Assembly (NCBI RefSeq): GCF_011075055.1
Contig: NC_058147.1
Span: 3,906,001-3,970,000, forward strand
DNA from: Mangifera indica
Taxonomy: Eukaryota > Streptophyta > Magnoliopsida > Sapindales > Anacardiaceae
DNA: 64,000 nucleotides
Direction of reading: 5' to 3'
A program made the translations under genes and the position numbers. A model generated the notes under the pieces. That model worked only from the letters and a program-made list of their open reading frames with translations, did no database searches and was not told where the DNA came from. Below, in pieces: positions 56,837-64,000 of this stretch. Position 1 is the first letter of the stretch; the number at the start of each line of letters is the position of its first letter.

Positions 56837-58756
56837 CTTCAATACAAGGTTTTTCATGACACTTCATTCACTTCCTAAAAATTGAATAAAAGAGAAATGT
56901 CCTCACTCTGAGTCTTTACAGTGCTGTAATCTTCATTTGAATTATGCAACGACTTAGATCCTGTCTGGGATCTTTTTAATTCGTTAATTTGTTTATGACA
57001 ATATTTCCTGAGCGTCATTTGAGTTTGATTTGTGATCATTCAACTTTTTAGGATAGAAGTGAGTTTGATCCTTCTACCGTTTTCTTCTTTGGAATTTATG
57101 GTCTAAGGATACTATAAATCCATGTGATTAATCTGCACACTTAATAGACAAGATACTATAAATCCATGTAATTAATCTACACACTTAATAGACAAAGGAT
57201 CTTTTGTTATAGATTTCTTTATTGAGATTAATTGGTCTATCCCAGAAAACTAACCCCTGTAGTATCATTGCTAGAATACAGTGTATCACCAGGCAGAAGA
57301 CTGACAGCTACGTCATTAAATCAAACCCAGATTCAAAGATGTAACAGAGGTGTAGTCTGGGTTTGCTTCAGCACCATTAATCATTGGGGACGCAAGGAAT
57401 AAGACCACCATGAGATCATCAGTAAACTGGTCCCTAGTATATTATATTAAATTATATACCCGGGAATCCAAAGACAACAAGTACATAGTACTTTTTTGGG
57501 TCTTTGCAGACCACAGCTTGCCTTGTGTTGCGGACGAAATGTGATTATAAAGTAAAAAGAGTCATTGGGTCCGTGATGCCATGCTACGGTATGTTCCTCA
57601 TTTTGTCCTCTGTTTATCATATCAACCAACTGTTCTGTCCTCGAGGGGGAGGGAGAAGCCTACTCCCCCTAATACAAAGTGATTTTTAGCATGTAAGGGC
57701 ACTCTCTTCATGGTCAATTTCTCATCCTATTTCATACTTGCTACTAATAAGTAACATGGGATCTCCCCATATTGTAGGACTATGAAGTATAGGAATCTCT
57801 TGGGACTAACATAATGACCTGAAACTGAGAATATCAACTTGAAGAAGAAGCGTGTTGCTAAAGTGATGCAAAGGAGAAGTGAGAAATCACAATGTGTGTG
57901 TGCATGTGTTGGTATACACCGAGGAGAGGATTGATGGGAATTGGGTGGTCCCTAATCATAATCCCTCACATGATCACATCTACGGTTGTGCAGTTATGTT
58001 TGATGCAATCCCCACCGTCGGTGAGTCTGCTCTTCATGGACCATGGACTCCGAGACATGGACCAGACAATGAACTGGTTTCAATTATACAATTCATGCGA
58101 GGGGCAGTGGGAGAGATGTATGTGTTGTACCCTTACAAACAATTTGCTCAAACAATCTCTCATGCTTACAGCACCAACAAAAAGAGTAATGCAATATGTA
58201 TAAATAATATACACAATTTTATCTACAAACAATGATATTTTAGTATGTAATCGGATAATTTTAAATTAGAGATAAAATAACGTCTAATTACATAATAATA
58301 TGTCACTGCCTATGTACATTGTTTACCCCGATAATTTTATTGTTTTATAAAATAAGGGGCATCCTTATCTCAAATTTTCTTTTGGCACTTAGTCCCATCA
58401 TTGCAGTCTTAAGAGTTGATAATTTTAGGATCAAAGGCAATATGATTCAATCATCATACTCATTCTGTCCCAAATGAAACCATAATTAACAAAAAAGATA
58501 AAAGGGCAAATTAAAAACTCCATTGCACTAGCATTTACAGCTCTTTCTAAGATGTTGATGATGATAATAAATCCCTACAAAGAAATGGAGTCTCTCAATA
58601 CAAAAAACAAGCTTAATGCAACCACCCAATCAACGAAGAGTGGGCCTAATTTTCTCCTCCTAAGGCAGAAAGGCCCGCGCCGTCTGCTGCCAACTTGTCC
58701 CTACCGGCGCCATGTCCAATTTTTTTTCTTTTTAATTTCTTAATAAAATATGATAA
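56837..58756. other. Spacer between convergent HEMA and WAV3-type genes
   Basis: 56837-57050 is the HEMA 3' flank. 57879-58235 has overlapping open frames with no family resemblance. 58195-58330 is a copy of the short AT-rich repeat (TTAAATTAGAGATAAAATAA core). 58500-58756 is the 3' UTR side of the E3 gene. Confidence 0.4.
57108..57195. repeat. Two tandem copies of a 44-bp unit
   Basis: GATACTATAAATCCATGT starts at 57108 and again at 57152, each unit ending in CACACTTAATAGACAA. There are only two substitutions, so it is a recent slip in the HEMA 3' flank. Confidence 0.9.
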
Positions 58757-61130
58757 TTAGAATCTAGCGTTTTCGAAGCCGTGCAAATCGCTGTCTCTAT
58801 TCATCGACTTCTTCATCATGGCCACTTTAGCCAGCTTCTCAGCCGCTCTCCAAGCCGAAGTCGGAGTAAGCGGCTCTCCGTTTTCATCTGTCACAACCAT
58901 CGCTTCCCTCTCGCCCGCTCTTCGACGTTGCATCGTCATTTGTTGTTGCGCTAACAAATACTGTTTTCTCCTATGCAATTCTGCCAATTCTGCCTCCAAC
59001 GCTTTCCCATAATCGTCAGCTGATTCGGCGCTGGAGTGAATTAAAAGAGCTCGCGCCGACGCTAGCAAATGATGTGCGCTGGTAAAATCGTTGTGCTCAA
59101 TTAATCTTCGTGACTCGGCTATGGCTCGGGTACTGATGAATAGATTTCTTAACCGTTCGATTTTCGGTGCTGATGATCTAACGGCGTGCGGGCATGGTAC
59201 TAAAAACGCTTGATCTGCGCCGTACATGACTGCTTGAGTGGCGGGATCTTTGTAAAGACACTTCACTGACATCACGTGATGGGATCTAACCGCCGCCGTA
59301 GGGACTCTCAACTCCACCAGTAACTCCCTTTCTTCTTCGGCGTATAAATCTCCAAGCCGTGCCGAGACTGAGCTGAGGATAGTCGGCTTTCCATTGCATG
59401 AATAGACAGCTGCAATCTCAGCAGGTGCTGAGCCAGAGGCGAAATTGAGCTGGATTCGTAAATCTTGTACAACTACACTTAATAACCCGCCAACGCATTT
59501 AGCAAAAGCGTCCGCGCCTGGCTCTTGGCTGTAGCCGCCGCTTTGGCCAAAACCAAATGAATGAACCGGGATCTCAATGTGAGCGAAGCGCGTGGAGGAC
59601 GCGTGGCTTCCTCGTCGCCGTTGATTTGCGGCATTAACCTGTGTTCTCTCATCCTGACCGTCGGAAAATAACATGATACTTGCAACTGGATTTCTTTCTC
59701 TCCGATCTTGAAGCACTTTAGTGGCTTTCCTTAAAGCATCAGCCAAGCTATTACCTTGACTACACACGAGACGGTCAACAATGCGCAGAGCAGCGCGCTG
59801 ACCCTGAGCCGTCATTCTCCTCAAAGGCAACAATCTCTTAGAACTTGCAGAAAAAGCCACAATAGAAAGCCGATCAGCCGAGCCGAAAGAGGAAATAACC
59901 AAACGCATGGCGCGTTTTAACATTTGCAACTTGGCTCCAGTCATGCTGCCACTAACATCAAGTACGGTCACCAAATCGATAGGCGCACGATGCGACGCCG
60001 TGTTGTTGCTTTTAACGACTGGTGACGGAGGCGGTGCTTTCACCCTCAATGCTACTGCATACGTCTCATAATTCCTACCAACAGATATAACAGCAGATTC
60101 TGGTAACAGTCTAATCTGAACATGCCGTGAATCTCCGTCGTAAAAATGAACTTGATCGGATTTGAGAGAAGATGAAGATTTTGAATTGACGAAAAAGCCT
60201 TGAAACTCTTCAACATCATCTTCCTCTTCTTCGACATTTTCATCTGCCTCAGGTATGGGAATGAAACGACCAGCTCCAGCAGTCGGAGATATCAATGGCT
60301 CGTCGTCATCGTAGGATCTTGATTCTGGCTTTGGTTCTTGTTTGAAGGATTTAACAAGTCTGGGGGAAGATTCAATCATCTTCTTTTCTTCTATTTTAGT
60401 CTTGATGATTTTGTTGTGTGAGTCGATGTGGTTTTGATGGGGGTTTTCCGCAGCGCCCATATGTTTGTGGACGGAGAGTAAAGGAACGTCTGTCCAGGTG
60501 GCGTTGCAGACGGGGCAGACGAGGCTGCGATGCTTGCTTACGTGGGAGGCTATGCAGTGGAAGTGAAAGGCGTGTGAGCATTCTGCTGTGTAGATGGCTG
60601 TGCCCTGACCTGTCTTCACGCTGTTCAAACAGATTCCGCAGCTACTCTGTAAACAATAACAAAGAAGTCAAACTTCAATATTATCAATCTATCCGATCTA
60701 CGAACCTCACCACTAAGATTAAATGTCAAAGCTTTTTGTTGTTAAATTTACTTACTTTGAACTTGAAGCTGTTCTTGAAGAGAGATAACTTGAGAGGGGA
60801 TCGAGGAGAGGTTGGGTTAGAACCCTGTAATGTTTTAGGACTCTTGGTTGATTTGGGTGTGCTTTTGCATTGGACTCTGCAACTCTCATTTGTGGAAGCT
60901 GCTTCGAGAGTTGTATTCCGGCAAGGCGAGCTGGGGCTTGAGACTGGTTGAGACTGCAAGCGAGGAGTAGAAGGATTGCTACTAGCCGTAAAAAACCCTA
61001 GCCTTGTGCAACTTCTGGGGCCTGGACTATTACTAGGACTAGCAAAGTGTTGTTGCTTATCTGAAGCTGTGGTGATTTCTGAATCTCGGGGTATCGTTGT
61101 GCAGAAGGCTCTTCTCCAACCAGTGCCCAT
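58757..61130 (-). CDS. WAV3: RING/vWA-domain E3 ubiquitin ligase, WAV3 family
   Basis: Two exons: 60756-61130 (125 codons, ATG at 61130, donor GTAAGT) and 58757-60646, giving 754 aa. The start MGTGWRRAFCTTIPRD is the family signature. The intron falls just before the RING finger, whose metal ligands open exon 2: C128/C131, C148, H150, a further His, C156, C169/C172 (TAECSHAFHFHC, VCPVCNATW). An acidic linker follows (about 255-275), then a von Willebrand A domain with the MIDAS motif DVSGS at 355-359, then a C-terminal helical region (LLASARALLIHS, AELAELHRRKQYLLAQQQ). WAV3 and its homologues WAVH1, WAVH2 and EDA40 ubiquitinate targets in root gravitropism and wavy growth. Which paralogue this is cannot be settled from sequence alone. 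Confidence 0.92.
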
Positions 61131-61432
61131 ATTCAAAAACCAGAAGATAATAGCCAAAGCTTACTCTTCTCAATATGTATATATCCAAATACAACCCAAA
61201 CTTAATTTGCTTTATCTTATGGTAGACATGATGACGATGAAGAAGATAAGGGGAAAAAGAAAGAAAAAGAAGTTTTGTTTTGATCGTTCTAATACTCAAA
61301 GAATGAAATGAATTGAAATGCCGAAATACAACAGAGGATAATAATACAAATTGGAAAGAGTACATTACCATTTCATATTAGATTAATCAAATAAGGGAAG
61401 ATAATCATACCACCACTAGATTAATCACTTAA

Positions 61433-61914
61433 ATGGACATTTGATTTGGATAATGTTTTATTATTAAAATAGAAATATTACTTTGAAGATAGATTACTTA
61501 AAATATCATTGGGTATAAATGATTAATATGTTTGATAAAATTTGATAGGTATAAATAATTATTGTGTTTGGTTAAAGGTAATAAAAGAATACTAGTAAAT
61601 TATTTTACTTAAATGTCATTGAATATAATTATTTTTAAATATTTTTTATATTATTTGTCATATTAATTAAAAATAAATTTATTTTTGTCTTAAAAAATTA
61701 ATAAATACTAATATAATTATAATAAAATCAAGATTACCTTGATAATCTTTAAATACCTAAGGTGAAGGTGGTAATCAGATTATCACCTATATTACCTGTC
61801 ATATCAGCATAGGTAATAGAAGATTACTGTAATATTTTATTACTGACAAACCAAACAAAGAAATAAAAGATAGATTACCAAGGTAATATTTAAAACTTAT
61901 AACCAAATGGCCCC
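61433..61914. mobile_element. Tourist-type MITE, copy 2 (reverse of copy 1)
   Basis: Read on the minus strand it starts GGGGCCATTTGGTTATAAG and runs through TTTTAAATATTACC, GGTAATCTA and TTATTACTGAC-like blocks in the same order as the element at 29000-29484. Its other end, ATGGACATTTGATTTGG, matches that copy's second terminus. The flanks are TAA (61430-61432) and AAA (61915-61917), one base off a 3-bp duplication. Confidence 0.8.
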
Positions 61915-62159
61915 AAAGAGTTATGTTATTTTCACCCAAAATAAGTGTCAATTTAGGTATTATACATCATTATTGATATTTAAACTGACATTCATGATAA
62001 GAGTGTACCATTTTATTATCACTTAAATTGAGATAATCATATCCATTTATTATCGTTTAAATTAAGACAATCATGTATCTCAATTATTAGCATGTTATAA
62101 AAAATTTTATTGTAAGCAATTTAATTGACATTTTGATTATTACAAGAAAAATTTGAGTA

Positions 62160-64000
62160 CTGGATTGATGAACAACACCCATGTATCTTGAAGAAGCCAT
62201 TGTTACCAGAGAGGTTTGGCCGTGACATTGACAAGGGTCTTATATTTTGCCTTTATGTTGGACAAGACACAATTGTTTAATCTTTATTTCACCAAGAGAT
62301 AAGAGATGAAGCAATGAAAAAGCAATAACCAGTTGTAAATTGTTGATTTGTTAGATCTCCTGTCTAGTCTGCATCACAATAACAAACGAGATCCAAAGGA
62401 GTACTAATTTAGCAATGTATGTAGGCCATGAAACATATATAGGCTTTTTGACATATAATAGAATTTGAAGTACAATAGCAAAGTGTATGGATCATGTAGT
62501 AGAAAGAAATTGACTAACAATATGCATTGCAAAGCAATATTTGGTGAGTTGTTGTCAAATATACAAGGTTCCTTATTAGAGTGTAATGAAATGTCAGATC
62601 TAAATGTAGAACACTAAATAAAAAACTGAGTTTCACATTTTGTTCAAAAAGAAAAGAGACAATCTTACTATCAATCAAATTTGTCGAGGCAATGTTTAAT
62701 ACATTTTATTTGAAAAAGGTGGAGCCAATGTGAGTTTGTATGAACCTCTAAACCTAAAAATTAATGATATAGAGGATCAAGTAACTACATTTCAAACTGA
62801 GAATGAGGAAAAATTTGAAGCTTACAAATGCTTTTATAGAAATGTCAAGCGAGTCAACTTGTCTTACTTGATTTTGGGGTGACTTATAATTTTGTCAATC
62901 ATGCTAGACCCATGGGTTATTGGGTTGTATTAGGGCCTTAAGGTATAGCCCATGGGTGTGCCTACAAGCCCAACACAATCCACAAAAAAATTAAAATATA
63001 AATAAATATATAATATAGCGGGTTGACCCATTAAAGACCCACAAAGGGTCTTGCTATGTTGTGGGTAAGCACAACCATTAAGACCCCACCATTTTGTAGG
63101 TCATAGCTTGTGGGCACAACAAGCTATGTCTAATATAGTTCGGCACGACTCATTGTTGTGTCTAACCCTTGATATCATTATCAATAACAATCATATCATC
63201 AATAAAAACTAGAAGAAGAGTAGTTATGACTAGTTGTTTAAGTAAAAAAGAGCAAAATCATATAAACTAGATTTAAAATTGAGTTAACCAACAATGGTGT
63301 TAAATTTTAAATACCATACATGAGGTGTTTGCTTTAGGCCATACAACACATGTTGGTGTTGGCAAACCATATATGATGATATCCAAGAGCGATGAAGAGG
63401 TTTAATGTAGACTTCTTTAGTAAGGTCACAATTGAGGAAATCATTTTTTACATTCATTTGGTAAATGAGCCAATTAACTATATTATAAGAAAATAATGAA
63501 TCAATTTGTAGTTGATGTCATATTCTTCTATAAAACTGTGGGCAACAAGACGAGCTTTATAATTGATCCATAAATGAGTCTTAATCTTATAAATTCATTT
63601 ACAATCAATGATAGATCTTTTAGGAGTTTAGTCAATCAAATCTCAAGTGTAACTTTTCTCTAGAGTTTTAATTCTTTTTCTATGGCCTTTTTCCACAAAG
63701 AATCAAACTAAGCTTTATGAAAATGAAAATTGTGAGGTTCATGTAATGTAGCCTAGGCATAATAAAAGCGGTAATTACAAAGTTTGAGTATTAGATACAC
63801 AAGCACAACTAGACTCTTAGACATGAGGTGGCAAATAATGAGAAGGGGTAGGAAACAATGACAAAGAAGGCTCAAGAGGTGCAACAATTTCATTATTAGA
63901 ACTCTCAATTCATGTAAAAGATTGTGAAGAGTTGTCAACTAAGTCATTGTTTGAAGGTCCTACAATGGCTTCCACAACAATCAAAAGCCACTATAAGATT
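62160..64000 (-). mobile_element. Decayed Copia-type retrotransposon pol remnant
   Basis: On the minus strand, fragments of Ty1/copia pol appear in order with many stops and frame changes. Near 63.4 kb is a reverse-transcriptase block (MNVKNDFLNCDLTKEVYIKP, matching the usual DVKNAFLNG...EEVYM), followed near 63.33 kb by a YGLKQ-like stretch. Lower down, at about 62.17-62.6 kb, is an RNase H-like stretch with relics of the SxxSWxSKKQ and SSAEAEYRAL region. About 62890-63160, rich in GCCCATGGGT-like words, interrupts it and may be a later insertion. No LTR is visible; the element runs off the right edge. Confidence 0.7.

Noticed and set aside
57879..58235. Two overlapping forward frames of over 100 codons
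   Set aside because: No recognisable domain. They overlap the short AT-rich repeat and start without promoter or splice signals.
1..64000. CRISPR arrays, operons, rRNA or bacterial mobile elements
   Set aside because: Nothing of the kind is seen. The tandem repeats present lack spacer structure, and all confident genes are plant nuclear genes.

Overview
The window is nuclear DNA from a flowering plant, most likely a eudicot of rosid type. It has spliced genes with GT-AG introns, very AT-rich intergenic DNA full of small inverted-repeat transposons, and plant-only families: an RLK7-type receptor kinase, a SUT4-type sucrose transporter, a DTX MATE transporter, an IRX9H-type xylan glycosyltransferase, a CC-NB-LRR immune receptor, a plastid glutamyl-tRNA reductase and a WAV3-type RING E3 ligase. 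No bacterial, viral or organellar gene was found.

Layout. 1-2165 (-): LRR receptor kinase, cut by the left edge inside its kinase domain. 2.2-10.4 kb: transposon-rich and gene-free. 10.5-11.2 kb (-): decayed DOG1-domain gene. 12.4-13.1 kb (-): intact DOG1-domain paralogue. 15.9-21.4 kb (+): five-exon SUT4/SUC4-type transporter with a solo LTR in its last intron. 24.6-26.2 kb (+): two-exon DTX48-type MATE transporter. 26.2-39.6 kb: gene-poor, with Tourist-, hAT- and Mutator-like elements and a 77-bp tandem repeat. 39.7-42.0 kb (+): IRX9H-type gene. 43.4-44.9 kb (-): broken 5' part of a symplekin-like gene. 46.8-50.3 kb (-): CNL resistance gene with one frameshift. 54.2-56.8 kb (+): HEMA. 58.8-61.1 kb (-): WAV3-type E3, convergent with HEMA. 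62.2-64 kb (-): decayed Copia pol.

The genes do not form a pathway. Their order does look like conserved ancestral linkage. From memory of the Arabidopsis map, HEMA2, RAS1 (DOG1-like), SUC4 and RLK7 are neighbours at At1g09940-At1g09970. HEMA1, ZW2 (DOG1-like) and DTX48/ZF14 lie together at At1g58290-At1g58340, and IRX9H adjoins a symplekin-like gene near At1g27600. One window here carries the union of those sets, as expected of a lineage lacking the later Arabidopsis duplications and gene losses.

The non-genic sequence is structured. A family of long-palindrome Mutator-like elements recurs at least five times, one copy with a perfect 9-bp target duplication. hAT-type MITEs occur at 13.6, 32.7 and 38.5 kb, and two Tourist-type copies lie 32 kb apart in opposite orientation. 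Three host genes are broken: the DOG1-like copy, the symplekin-like fragment and the CNL.
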